Below are positions 16,866 through 24,857 of a stretch of DNA of 41,494 bases, piece after piece. Made by a program: the position numbers and the translations under genes. Within the stretch, counting starts at the first letter, position 1. Each line of letters starts with the position of its first letter. The notes below the pieces were generated by a model, which made no database searches, had not been told where the DNA came from, and saw only the letters and a list, made by a program, of their open reading frames with translations. This DNA is from CAZWAP01 sp964632005 (GTDB lineage: Bacteria; Planctomycetota; Phycisphaerae; Sedimentisphaerales; Anaerobacaceae), in NCBI GenBank assembly GCA_964632005.1, contig CAZWAP010000019.1, positions 1-41,494 of the forward strand. The letters are read 5' to 3'.

Positions 16866-17249
16866 ATGGACGCGAACACCGAGCGTAGAGCCGAGAAAAG
16901 GCTGCGATATTGTTGGCCCATCTGGTTCGCGGAAAACTTCGATGATGCCCTCCTCCAGGGCCAGATGGTCGATTTGTCCAGTAGAGCGGCCGCTTTTACG
17001 TACTATGCCGACGAGACTTGCCCTTATCCCGGCCAGCACATAACCGCTCGCTTCAGCGTACCCTGCTACGGCTCCGACGGTTCGTTCGATATGGAAGATT
17101 TCACGCGCTCCGGTCATATCTGCCGGGTTGACAACGTCAGCCGTTTTTTGCGGCGGATCGCCGTCCAGTTCGCCGACCCACTGCCCTTCAAGCCCGGCGA
17201 GCAGGCCGAGTCCGGCGTGGAAGATCACACCCAGCCGGCACTATCTTGA
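16866..17249 (+). CDS. PilZ-like small protein, partly degenerate motif
   Basis: 127 residues from the ATG at 16866, which has GAGG 9 nt upstream. ERRAEKRLRY followed by GQMVDLSSRAAAF resembles the c-di-GMP-binding PilZ signature RxxxR ... [D/N]xSxxG, but the final glycine is Ala here. RSGHICRVDNVSRFLRRIAVQF near the end matches the closing strands of PilZ domains. Predicted cytoplasmic, with no signal peptide. If it still binds c-di-GMP it would be a small receptor. It stands between murD and bioY, with 220 bp upstream and its own likely promoter. Confidence 0.6.
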   Translation: MDANTERRAEKRLRYCWPIWFAENFDDALLQGQMVDLSSRAAAFTYYADETCPYPGQHITARFSVPCYGSDGSFDMEDFTRSGHICRVDNVSRFLRRIAVQFADPLPFKPGEQAESGVEDHTQPALS

Positions 17250-17297
17250 AGCTGCCCGGGGCATAAACCGCACAACCTCCGGGGCGCGACGTTTGAT

Positions 17298-17326
17298 TTG
17301 ACGCCGCAGGGTCTCGCCGGTATAAT
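17298..17326 (+). promoter_or_regulatory. near-consensus sigma70 promoter of bioY
   Basis: TTGACG (17298-17303) and TATAAT (17321-17326) are separated by exactly 17 bp, a near-perfect vegetative promoter placed 67 bp ahead of the bioY start. I did not recognise a BirA operator overlapping it. Confidence 0.75.
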
Positions 17327-17392
17327 CATCCCGGTTGAATTAGTCTTGGAACTCTCGGTTACGGCCGGCTGCCGGTCGCAAATGGAGAACTG

Positions 17393-17980
17393 ATGCTCGC
17401 GAACGTAACATTAGCGGACGTCTTTCGGCCCAGCGCGCGGAAGTACGCCGGCGTGTATGACCTCGTTTTGATTGTCGGCTTATCGTGGCTCGTTGCCCTG
17501 TCAGCGCAGCTTGCGATCGGCTCACCTGTCCCTATCACCGCCCAGACGTTTGCCGTCCTGATAATAGCCGCGCTGCTCGGGCCCCTGCGTGCGGCGGTCT
17601 GTATGGCCATTTACATAGCCCAGGGCGTATCGGGATTACCCTTCTTCGCGCAGGCCAAGGCGGGGCCAGCCGTACTCTTCGGACCCACCGGCGGCTACAT
17701 CGTTGGTTTCGTGGCGGCCGCAGTTGTAGTCGGCTGGCTTGCGCGCCAAGGCTGGGACCGCCGGTGCACAACCACCATTCTGGCTATGGCCATCGGGAAC
17801 ATCATCATCTACGCCTTCGGCTTAGTCTGGCTTTCTTGCCTGATAGGTCCGGCATGGGCACTGTCGGTAGGGCTTTACCCGTTCATAGCGGGTGACCTGC
17901 TCAAGATCGTGCTCGCCGCCGCTGCGCTGCCGTCGGCCTGGAAGCTGGTGGGCCGTTTCGGGCCTGCCGGCCACGACTGA
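17393..17980 (+). CDS. bioY: BioY biotin transporter substrate-binding membrane subunit
   Basis: A 195-residue, six-helix membrane protein, the S component of ECF-type biotin uptake. PVPITAQTFAVLIIAALLGP (about residues 45-64) and the loop IYIAQGVSGLPFFAQ followed by GPTGGYIVGF are the BioY signatures. No energising A/T genes are nearby, so it either works alone or uses shared ECF subunits elsewhere. It stands alone behind its own strong promoter and ends facing the leftward ispD. Confidence 0.93.
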   Translation: MLANVTLADVFRPSARKYAGVYDLVLIVGLSWLVALSAQLAIGSPVPITAQTFAVLIIAALLGPLRAAVCMAIYIAQGVSGLPFFAQAKAGPAVLFGPTGGYIVGFVAAAVVVGWLARQGWDRRCTTTILAMAIGNIIIYAFGLVWLSCLIGPAWALSVGLYPFIAGDLLKIVLAAAALPSAWKLVGRFGPAGHD

Positions 17981-18205
17981 GCAGCATCCGAGCCTCCACC
18001 GCCTTTCTGGGCCGCCGAGCCAGCCCTATCCGCAATGTCGCCTGCGGCGACCGGTGCTAAGGGGCAGTCCGTAAAGCAAAGTACGCCGCCAGGCTATCGA
18101 GCCGCGGCGCTTGCACCGAGGCCGGAGCCGACCGCTGCTGCGGAGCCTCAGGGCCCAGGCTTGAAGCGCAAAAGACCGCGAATTGCACCAGTTCAAAGGG
18201 AGGAA

Positions 18206-18255
18206 GTGGGCTGGGGGACGCGGAGGGAGAGAGGAGAGGAAAACCCCCAACCCAC
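18206..18255. other. 12-bp hairpin with an all-purine-rich loop in the bioY-ispD gap
   Basis: GTGGGCTGGGGG (18206-18217) and CCCCCAACCCAC (18244-18255) pair at 11 of 12 positions (one G-T-type mismatch) around a 26-nt loop made almost only of G and A. It lies between converging genes and may help stop transcription from bioY, though no T-run follows. The rest of 17981-18465 shows no gene I can support; a 231-codon plus-strand frame there runs on into ispD antisense. Confidence 0.4.
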
Positions 18256-18465
18256 CACTGATATTATAACCAACCTGCTCTGTGCGATGCAAGAAATATT
18301 CCTCTTAGACTTCAAACTTTTTTGCGTCAGCCTGCCCGCCGTATGTTCCCAATCCATTGAGCCGCAAGCAGGTAGTTACGGCTTTGCCCAGGCAAACCTG
18401 CCGAGACACCGCCAGCCCCCGCCTGGAAGAGGCGGTCGATGCTATCTGCAGCCGGTCCGCCGAAA

Positions 18466-19203
18466 CTACCACTGTGCCTCTGCGTATGGGCCGATAGGGC
18501 CCTTCGGCGTGGGCTTGCTGGATTTGAGGATTGCTTCTGCAATTGCGAGGTCGGCCGGGCGTGTGATCTTAATGTTGGAAGAATCAGCGGGCACAATAAC
18601 GACCTGCCGGCCAAGCGACTCGACGAGCTGGGCGTCATCGCTGATCTGGGATTGCTCAAGCTGGTCGAGGTTCGCGTATGCCTCTTTCAGCACGGAAAGC
18701 TTGAAGACCTGGGGAGTCTGGGCCTCGTAAAGGTCGGACCGGTCGACGGTCTTGACGATGGTACCGTCGTTTACCTGCTTGATGGTCGCGGTGACGGGGC
18801 AGGCGGGGATGGCCGCACCGCTTTTTGCGGCCGCGGCGATCGTTTCGTCGATGATCTTCTTGGTTACGCAGCATCGGCACGCATCGTGCACGGCCACAAG
18901 GTCGATATCATTGGTTACGAGCTCCAGGCCTTTGCTGACCGTCTCGAAGCGCTGGCGACCCCCGAAGAAAATCCGCACGTTGAAGAACTTCAGGTTGGCC
19001 CCCCACTTGACGCTGACAAGCTCTTCGTCCTCGGGCGGAATCCCCAAGAGCACCTGCTTTGTGTCGCTGCGGTTGGCAAACATCTCGACGCTTCGCAGGA
19101 AAACGGCTCTTCCGCCGACATCTATGAACTGCTTCTTTCTTTTGCCGCCGAACCGACTTGCCGGCCCGGCTGCGCAGATAATCGCCGCTACACTATTGGC
19201 CAT
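18466..19203 (-). CDS. ispD: 2-C-methyl-D-erythritol 4-phosphate cytidylyltransferase
   Basis: 245 residues; makes CDP-ME in the MEP isoprenoid pathway. The nucleotide loop reads AAGPASRFGGKRKKQF (about residues 11-26; the usual PKQ is KKQ), followed by FFGGRQRFETVSKGL, VAVHDACRCC (usually VHDAARP), AAAIPACPVTATIKQV-type strands, and TPQVFKLSVLKEAY. The C-terminal EAQW end is slightly longer than in relatives. The two substitutions (CRCC for ARPF, KKQ for PKQ) are worth noting but the rest is conserved. The cobO gene lies 64 bp upstream on the same strand, suggesting co-transcription. Confidence 0.93.
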   Translation of the reverse strand: MANSVAAIICAAGPASRFGGKRKKQFIDVGGRAVFLRSVEMFANRSDTKQVLLGIPPEDEELVSVKWGANLKFFNVRIFFGGRQRFETVSKGLELVTNDIDLVAVHDACRCCVTKKIIDETIAAAAKSGAAIPACPVTATIKQVNDGTIVKTVDRSDLYEAQTPQVFKLSVLKEAYANLDQLEQSQISDDAQLVESLGRQVVIVPADSSNIKITRPADLAIAEAILKSSKPTPKGPIGPYAEAQW

Positions 19204-19267
19204 AGCTGCTGCTCCTTGCCTGTATTTCCGTCGCTGTCGTTCTGCCGAAGCATCGCCCAGTCGCCGC

Positions 19268-19810
19268 TCAATAATCGATGCCCCGCCGGCTCGATATGCC
19301 CTCGTCGAACGGGTGCTTGACTTTCTTCATCTCTGTCGCCAGGTCCGCCAGCTCGATCAATTGCCTACTTGCGCCTCGTCCGGTCATCACGATCTCAACT
19401 CGCCGGTCTCTTCTGTCGACAACGGCCCTGACGTCTTCAAGCTTCGCCAGGCCCTTCGCAAGACAGAACACAATCTCATCGAGTACGATAACATCGTATT
19501 GGCGTTTTTCTGCCGCCCGCGCGATACTTTTGAGCGCCTCGCTGATTGCCGCCCGGTTGCTGTCCAGAGCTTTGGCGTCGTTGAGTGACTTGGCCATATC
19601 CCACGGCACATCCAGCCCCTGGAGCTGGATACCGGCTGGCCCCGTCTGCAGTGCAAACCGCTCTCCGGTTTCCAGGGACGGCGGCTTGAGGAACTGATAG
19701 ACCAGTACCTTGTTGCCCTGGCCAGCGGCTCGAAGCGCCAGGCCCAGGGCAGCCGTCGTCTTGCCCTTCCCGTCGCCCGTGTATATCTGTACAAGGCCCT
19801 TCTCAAGCAT
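19268..19810 (-). CDS. cobO: cob(I)alamin adenosyltransferase, CobO/BtuR type
   Basis: A 180-residue P-loop enzyme that transfers the adenosyl group of ATP to cob(I)alamin. IYTGDGKGKTTAALGLALRA (about residues 9-28) is the unusual Walker A, YDVIVLDEIVFCLAKGL (about 105-121) holds the catalytic Asp-Glu, and VEIVMTGRGASRQLIELADL with the VKHPFDEGISSRRGIDY end is diagnostic. No cobalamin riboswitch was recognised in the 275-bp divergent gap to the phosphoesterase gene. Confidence 0.95.
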   Translation of the reverse strand: MLEKGLVQIYTGDGKGKTTAALGLALRAAGQGNKVLVYQFLKPPSLETGERFALQTGPAGIQLQGLDVPWDMAKSLNDAKALDSNRAAISEALKSIARAAEKRQYDVIVLDEIVFCLAKGLAKLEDVRAVVDRRDRRVEIVMTGRGASRQLIELADLATEMKKVKHPFDEGISSRRGIDY

Positions 19811-20085
19811 AGCGGTATCTTATCGAAGCCTGAGGAGCGTACGAAACATATTTCATCGTTTGTATCGGTCAACGCCGGCTGTAACGATTCGATTTTCTCG
19901 CCAAACAGAGATTTTATACTCCACCCTCAAAACTTGCAACGCAAGTAAGCCAACCGATTGCAGCAGGCAGATTCATCTGATATGCTTGATTCCGTCACCG
20001 ATTACGGAGCCGTGTCGAGGTCGTAGAGGCTGGTAGAGGCTGGCGGTGGCAGAGATAGTAGTCGGATTTTGAAAGGACGATGGCG

Positions 20086-21987
20086 ATGTTTAATTCAACC
20101 ACTAAGAAAGTCTTGCTGTGGGTTTTTGCCAGCAGCATATTAGCCTTAGCCTGCGGCGCGGGCCCTGGGGACAAGGCCGGCGGCAAAGCTGCGGCAAGGA
20201 AAGTTACACCCAAAGTGAAGGCGGCCTATCTGAGCATCCCGGAAGTACCGAGAGACAAGGTGATATGCTTTGCGCTCTATACGGTGCACAACAATATCCT
20301 CAAGCTCACCGCCCAGTTCTATCCGCTCAAGGAGGGCGAAAGCCGGAAGGCCCGCCTGGAAATCAAGGATGGCCGCCGCTGGAAACAGGTTGCTCAGACC
20401 ACCATTATCGAGGACGGCTGGACCGCGCCGTTCCGCGTGGAAGGTTGGGATATGACGCGGGACTACCAATATCGCGTCGCCCACGGCGAGAACGCCTACT
20501 ACACGGGAATCATCAAGAAAGACCCGATCGACAAGGACGTTATAGTCGTGGCCGCTTTTACGGGCAACTCGATTTACCCTTGGCACGGTGGGGATATCCC
20601 ACGGACCGACATCGTGGAAAACATCAAGAAGCTCAAGCCTGATCTTTTGTTCTTCTCAGGCGACCAGGTTTACGACCACTACAGGCACTATGCGTACTGG
20701 CTGAAGTTTGGCAGGGATTTCGGGGAAATCATTCGCAACATCCCCACCGTGACCATCCCCGACGATCACGACGTCGGGCAGGCCAACCTATGGGGGGCGG
20801 GCGGCAAGCTCTCGCACACCCGTGCCGGGCCTGACGGCGGCTACGCTGCGCCGGTGGAATACGTAAAGCAGGTCGAGCGGGCGCAGACCAGCCACCTGCC
20901 GGACCCGTATGATCCGACGCCAATCCAGAGGGGAATCGGCGTCTATTACACCTCGCTCAACGTCGGGGGTATAAGTTTCGCCATTATCGAGGACAGGAAA
21001 TTCAAATCCGGCCCGCAGGGCCTTGTCCCTCAACAGGGGCCCCGGCCCGACCATGTCACCAACCCCGATTACGACCCCAAGAGCCTGGATGTCCCCGGTG
21101 CGACGCTGCTGGGTGAGAGGCAACTAAAATTCCTGCGCCACTGGGCCGCAGACTGGCGTGGTGCGGAGATGAAGGCCGTGCTCTCGCAGACGATCTTCTG
21201 TGGGGGCGCCCACATCCACGGCTCGGTCAATAATCGAGTATATGCCGACCTGGACTCGAACGGCTGGCCTCAGACGGGGCGCAACAAGGCCCTCCGCGAG
21301 ATGCGTAAGGCATTTGCCGTACACATTGCGGGCGACCAGCACCTGGGTTCGATCTTCCATCACGGGATAGAGGACTGGAACGACGCATGCTATTCATTCT
21401 GTGTGCCTTCTATTGCAAATCTGTATCTGCGATGGTGGAAGCCGCTCGAGCCCGGTAAGAACCGCGAGCGCGGCGCGCCGGAATACACCGGCGAATTCCT
21501 GGATGGCTTCGGCAACAAGATAACCTGCCTGGCTGTCGCCAATCCAAGCCCGGAGCGCAACGGCGGCAACAAGCTGACCACCCGGGCGGCCGGCTTCGGA
21601 GTGATCAAGTTCAACAAGAAAAAAAGGGAGATCACCTTCGAGTGCTGGCCGAGGAACGTGGACATCACCGACCCGAAAGCCAGGCAATATCCCGGCTGGC
21701 CCAGGACAATCAAGCAGCAAGACAACTACGGGCGCAGGGCGGTCGCTTATCTGCCCACGCTCAAGGTCAGTGGAATGGAGGATCCGGTTGTCCAGGTGAT
21801 CGACCAGGCCGACAAGCAAATCGTTTACACCATCCGCATAAAAGGAACCACTTTTCGCCCGAAGGTCTTCAAGCCGGGCAAGTACACAATAAGAGTCGGC
21901 GAACAAGGAACCGAGAGGTTCAGGACGATAACGGACATCGAATCGCTTGCGCCGGGAAAGAGGCGGACGCTGAGGGTCAAGCTCTAA
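20086..21987 (+). CDS. PhoD-like secreted metallophosphoesterase
   Basis: 633 residues from the ATG at 20086, chosen because AAGGA lies 8 nt upstream; another ATG at 20080 is only 2 nt from it. An N-terminal hydrophobic signal ends in LALAC, which could be a lipid-anchored cysteine although the lipobox is not ideal. A beta-sandwich (about 60-150) is followed by the calcineurin-like core with LLFFSGDQVYDHYRHYAYW, VTIPDDHDVGQANLWG and HIAGDQHLGSIFHH, the metal-ligand blocks of PhoD alkaline phosphatase/phosphodiesterases. The C-terminal about 130 residues form a further beta domain. Probably periplasmic or outer-surface, for phosphate scavenging. The upstream 19811-20085 spacer contains a 10-bp tandem repeat gtagaggctg (about 20023-20042). 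Confidence 0.85.
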   Translation: MFNSTTKKVLLWVFASSILALACGAGPGDKAGGKAAARKVTPKVKAAYLSIPEVPRDKVICFALYTVHNNILKLTAQFYPLKEGESRKARLEIKDGRRWKQVAQTTIIEDGWTAPFRVEGWDMTRDYQYRVAHGENAYYTGIIKKDPIDKDVIVVAAFTGNSIYPWHGGDIPRTDIVENIKKLKPDLLFFSGDQVYDHYRHYAYWLKFGRDFGEIIRNIPTVTIPDDHDVGQANLWGAGGKLSHTRAGPDGGYAAPVEYVKQVERAQTSHLPDPYDPTPIQRGIGVYYTSLNVGGISFAIIEDRKFKSGPQGLVPQQGPRPDHVTNPDYDPKSLDVPGATLLGERQLKFLRHWAADWRGAEMKAVLSQTIFCGGAHIHGSVNNRVYADLDSNGWPQTGRNKALREMRKAFAVHIAGDQHLGSIFHHGIEDWNDACYSFCVPSIANLYLRWWKPLEPGKNRERGAPEYTGEFLDGFGNKITCLAVANPSPERNGGNKLTTRAAGFGVIKFNKKKREITFECWPRNVDITDPKARQYPGWPRTIKQQDNYGRRAVAYLPTLKVSGMEDPVVQVIDQADKQIVYTIRIKGTTFRPKVFKPGKYTIRVGEQGTERFRTITDIESLAPGKRRTLRVKL

Positions 21988-22169
21988 ACGATTCAAACTG
22001 GACGAGGGGCACTCTGGCGGTGCACCAAGCAGGGTTAGGATGGCAGAGCCGTCCAACCGCGCAAGGCCCGGAATGGCTGTTGCCAACGCCGTTCTGGTTT
22101 CTATAACTCCTGCCAGGATGGCAAGTTCCGCCAGTTTTAGGCGGTGAACCGGGCGGTTTGATTAAATCA

Positions 22170-22197
22170 GGCCGTGGGTCCCCGGCGACCCACGGCC
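22170..22197. terminator. 11-bp perfect hairpin between converging genes
   Basis: GGCCGTGGGTC (22170-22180) pairs perfectly with GACCCACGGCC (22187-22197) around a 6-nt loop. It lies in the 310-bp gap between the ends of the phosphoesterase gene and the small leftward membrane gene, the place of a bidirectional terminator, though T-runs are poor on both sides. A smaller CCGCC/GGCGG hairpin lies just left of it. I see no gene in this gap. Confidence 0.5.
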
Positions 22198-22297
22198 AAC
22201 CAGTGTTGCATCTCACCCCCCTCCGAAGAGATTGGCAGCGTATGCACCGCAGAACTCGGCGATCAAGACGATTGCGTCCGGCCGGCTGCAGAGTGTC

Positions 22298-22573
22298 TCA
22301 ACCATCGGCCACGGCCTGCGTCTCATTGATTTTCTGTTTCAGGAATTTCGCCATCCTCGTTGCCGCGTCTTTGCCGGCCGCGATGCACTTGTGCATCCCG
22401 TTGTTGAAGGACTTTGCAAAGTCGTCGGTTTTTAGAACCGAATCAAGGAATCCCTTCTCCGCACGCGAGGCGGCGCTGTTTTCAGGTGCGGGCGCGAGGG
22501 TGTAGATTGCGGTGGCGAATCCTGCGAAATAGACGATCAGCAAGAAGATGAGCTTTATTCTCCAACCTCTCAT
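22298..22573 (-). CDS. small membrane-anchored hypothetical protein
   Basis: 91 residues with one N-terminal membrane helix or uncleaved signal (IKLIFLLIVYFAGFATAIYTL, about residues 6-26) and an extracytoplasmic helical part containing GMHKCIAAGKDAATRMAKFL. The ATG at 22573 has a strong RBS (GGAAGGGAG, 3-6 nt upstream), which supports a real gene despite the small size. No family recognised. It lies 180 bp downstream of the DegT gene on the same strand. Confidence 0.6.
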   Translation of the reverse strand: MRGWRIKLIFLLIVYFAGFATAIYTLAPAPENSAASRAEKGFLDSVLKTDDFAKSFNNGMHKCIAAGKDAATRMAKFLKQKINETQAVADG

Positions 22574-22753
22574 TATCTCCCTTCCAAATGCAACACTTCT
22601 TGTGGGTCTGGCCCCCAGCCGGTCCGACCAGTTGCCTCTATTTAATACTTACGATAGAAAACACGGCCTGCAAAGCGGCAAAGGCCAAAAATAACCCGGA
22701 AAACCCGCCCGGGCACAGGGCCGGGGGGCGTGCCGGTGCGCCAGGCGCCGGCC

Positions 22754-23872
22754 TTAGAGCTCCTCGTCCAGAACCTCGCGCAGCGCGCTGCAGACGCGTG
22801 CGATCTTCTCTTCGCTGAGGTTGTTATGGAAGGGCAGCGCGATGGTAGACCTTGAGACGGCCTCGGTGATCGGGAACTCGCCCGGCCTGTAACCGAATTG
22901 TTCGACCATGAACGGCTGAAGGTGCACGGGTGGGAAATAGTTGCTCACCTGGATTTGACGGGCTCTCATCCCATCGAGAACGCGATTTCGCTGCTCGAGC
23001 GTGCAGTCCGCGGCCAGCCGAACAACGAATACAAACCAGCTTATATCGCAGCCCTCGGGTTCGTCAGGCAGGATGATCCTTTCCTCGTCGATGAGCATTC
23101 GCCGATAAAGGGCCGCGACTTCCTTGCGCTTGGCCTTGAATTCTTCGAGCCTCGACAACTGGACGAGCCCGAGGGCGCAGTTGACGTCGCTGAGCCTGAA
23201 GTTGTATCCGAGCCGCTGGTGGGCGAGCCAGCCGCCGCCGGCCCTGCCCTGATTGCGGAGCGAGACACAGGTATCGGCGAGCTCATCGTCGTCGGTCATA
23301 ATGATTCCCCCCTCGCCTGTTGTTATCTGCTTGTTGGGGTAAAACGCGAATACGCTCATCCTGCCGAACGTCCCTGCCTTCCTGCCGTTCAGCGCCGAGC
23401 CCAGGGCCTCGCAGCTATCTTCGATTACGACCAGGTCGTGTTGGCTTGCCACGCGGCAGATTTCGTCGAAGCCGGCCGGCGAGCCGAAGACCTCCACCGG
23501 CAGAATGGCCCTGGTCTTATCGGTGATCTTCGATTCGATCCCGGCCGGGTCCATATTCAGCGTAGCAGGGTCGATATCGACGAACACCGGCCGGGCGCCA
23601 GCCATCATTATCGTCGTAGCCGAGGCGATAAAAGTAAAAGGCGTGGTAATCACCTCATCGCCAGGCCCGATCCCGAGCGCGAGCATACATAGAAACAGCC
23701 CGCTGGTCCCGCTGTTGACGGCCACTGCCCGGCGGGTCCCGATGTAATCGGCAAAAGCCCGCTCGAATGCGCCCAACTTTGGGCCCAGGGACAGGTTGGG
23801 GCTGCGCAGGACTTCGCATACCGCCTCGATCTCTTTTTCGCTTATATCTGGTCGCGAGAGATATATTTGCAT
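22754..23872 (-). CDS. DegT/DnrJ/EryC1/StrS-family PLP aminotransferase
   Basis: A 372-residue sugar aminotransferase-type PLP enzyme. AVNSGTSGLFLCMLALGIGPGD (phosphate-binding Ser/Thr), VIEDSCEALGS (Asp/Glu to the PLP ring), and the Schiff-base lysine in FAFYPNKQITTGEGG (K181) are intact. Such enzymes aminate keto-sugar nucleotides for surface glycans or LPS; the exact sugar cannot be read from sequence. The C-terminal HLQPFMVEQFGYRPGEFPITE block is typical. The RBS AAAGGAG is well placed 9 nt from the ATG at 23872. Isolated from other sugar genes here. Confidence 0.9.
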   Translation of the reverse strand: MQIYLSRPDISEKEIEAVCEVLRSPNLSLGPKLGAFERAFADYIGTRRAVAVNSGTSGLFLCMLALGIGPGDEVITTPFTFIASATTIMMAGARPVFVDIDPATLNMDPAGIESKITDKTRAILPVEVFGSPAGFDEICRVASQHDLVVIEDSCEALGSALNGRKAGTFGRMSVFAFYPNKQITTGEGGIIMTDDDELADTCVSLRNQGRAGGGWLAHQRLGYNFRLSDVNCALGLVQLSRLEEFKAKRKEVAALYRRMLIDEERIILPDEPEGCDISWFVFVVRLAADCTLEQRNRVLDGMRARQIQVSNYFPPVHLQPFMVEQFGYRPGEFPITEAVSRSTIALPFHNNLSEEKIARVCSALREVLDEEL

Positions 23873-24173
23873 TTAGCAAGGCTCCTTTTGGCCGTACCTG
23901 AGAGGCCAACCGACAACATTTTAGCGCATATCGCGCACAAATCAAAATATTTTCCGTGGGTCTGGCTGCGATCGGGTACGGCGGTCTTGCCTGTGGGGGC
24001 CTTTTGAGTGCTCGGGCCGGGCGAGACCGTCCCGCTGCTTATGGGACCAGGGCCGCCGGGTACCGCCGTAATTTGCGCCTGGGGCCCAAAGTCGCCGCTC
24101 TGCGCTAAACAGGCCCGTATTTGAAGCCGAAAACAATAAGGGTTCAGGTACGAATAGTGACAGGAATCTCCTG
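23873..24173. other. 301-bp divergent spacer, no gene seen
   Basis: This gap separates the leftward aminotransferase from the rightward HTH/pseudo-receiver gene. It holds the RBS AAAGGAG of the former and AGGA (8 nt from the ATG) of the latter. No convincing promoter hexamers, RNA gene or ORF stood out. Confidence 0.5.
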
Positions 24174-24752
24174 ATGGCAAAAGGCAAGAACGTACTTACT
24201 ACGGGTGATGTAGCCAAGATATGCAACGTTGCGCCCAGAACGGTCTCAAAGTGGTTCGACAACGGGCAGCTCAAGGGATATCGCATTCCCGGGAGCAAGG
24301 ACCGAAGAATCCCGGTCAGCGAACTGATAAGGTTTATGAAGCTGCACAATATGCCGACCGACGCGTTGGCTCCGGCGAAGCTCCGCGTGCTGTTGGTGGA
24401 CAGCAACAGCGACGGCGCCGCAACCCTCGCGCAGAACCTCAAGAGCAAGGTTGATTACGAGGTCCACATCGCCGCGAGCGATTTTCAGGCCGGTCTGGCC
24501 GTCCAGAAGTTCTCTCCCCATGTCGTGATCATAAACCTGCTGGCCGAGCGAATAGACGCCGCCGAGATCTGCAGGAGCATCCGTGAGGACGAAGATATGC
24601 AGACAACCAAGGTGATAGCGCTGGCCGAGGGCCTCAGGCAGGCCGAGTCGGCTGCGCTGCAGCGAAAAGGCTTTGATGCCTGCATATCGAGGTGCACCGA
24701 CCCTGCGGAGATTGTAAAAAAGGTCGAAGAGGTTACCGCGATAATCTATTGA
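24174..24752 (+). CDS. HTH (excisionase/BldC-like) plus pseudo-receiver regulator
   Basis: 192 residues. An N-terminal MerR/BldC-type winged helix (LTTGDVAKICNVAPRTVSKW, about residues 8-60) binds DNA; a response-regulator-like receiver follows (about 69-192). In the receiver the phosphoacceptor position at the end of strand 3 reads VVIIN (N121 instead of Asp) and the conserved lysine region reads ISRC (Arg in place of Lys), while only D76 of the acidic pocket remains. It is thus unlikely to be phosphorylated and should work by another signal or only as a dimer. Its last codons and downstream DNA are repeated 1.15 kb further on (see repeat entry). It faces the prepilin genes. Confidence 0.75.
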   Translation: MAKGKNVLTTGDVAKICNVAPRTVSKWFDNGQLKGYRIPGSKDRRIPVSELIRFMKLHNMPTDALAPAKLRVLLVDSNSDGAATLAQNLKSKVDYEVHIAASDFQAGLAVQKFSPHVVIINLLAERIDAAEICRSIREDEDMQTTKVIALAEGLRQAESAALQRKGFDACISRCTDPAEIVKKVEEVTAIIY

Positions 24753-24857
24753 AAAAGCCGGCCATAGGCTCGGGCTTCGGGAACCTTGGCATCACCTGCT
24801 AATAATCTTTGAATCTGCGCATCCATTCCGGCCAGTCGGAGGGCCGCACGCCCCCGG
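24723..24857. repeat. 135-bp repeat, copy 1 (end of HTH gene to end of prepilin 1)
   Basis: Nearly identical to 25873-26006, differing by one G in a G-run. It spans the last about 30 nt of the HTH/pseudo-receiver gene, the intergenic gap, and the last about 60 nt of prepilin 1 (opposite strand). Identity through coding ends on both strands and the non-coding gap shows recent duplication or gene conversion. Confidence 0.9.

Noticed and set aside
18035..18730. 231-codon plus-strand frame between bioY and ispD
   Set aside because: Runs into ispD antisense; low-complexity Pro/Ala/Arg start and no motif.
19811..20085. cobalamin riboswitch upstream of cobO
   Set aside because: No B12-box-like sequence (GCCACTG) was found on the minus strand in the divergent gap.
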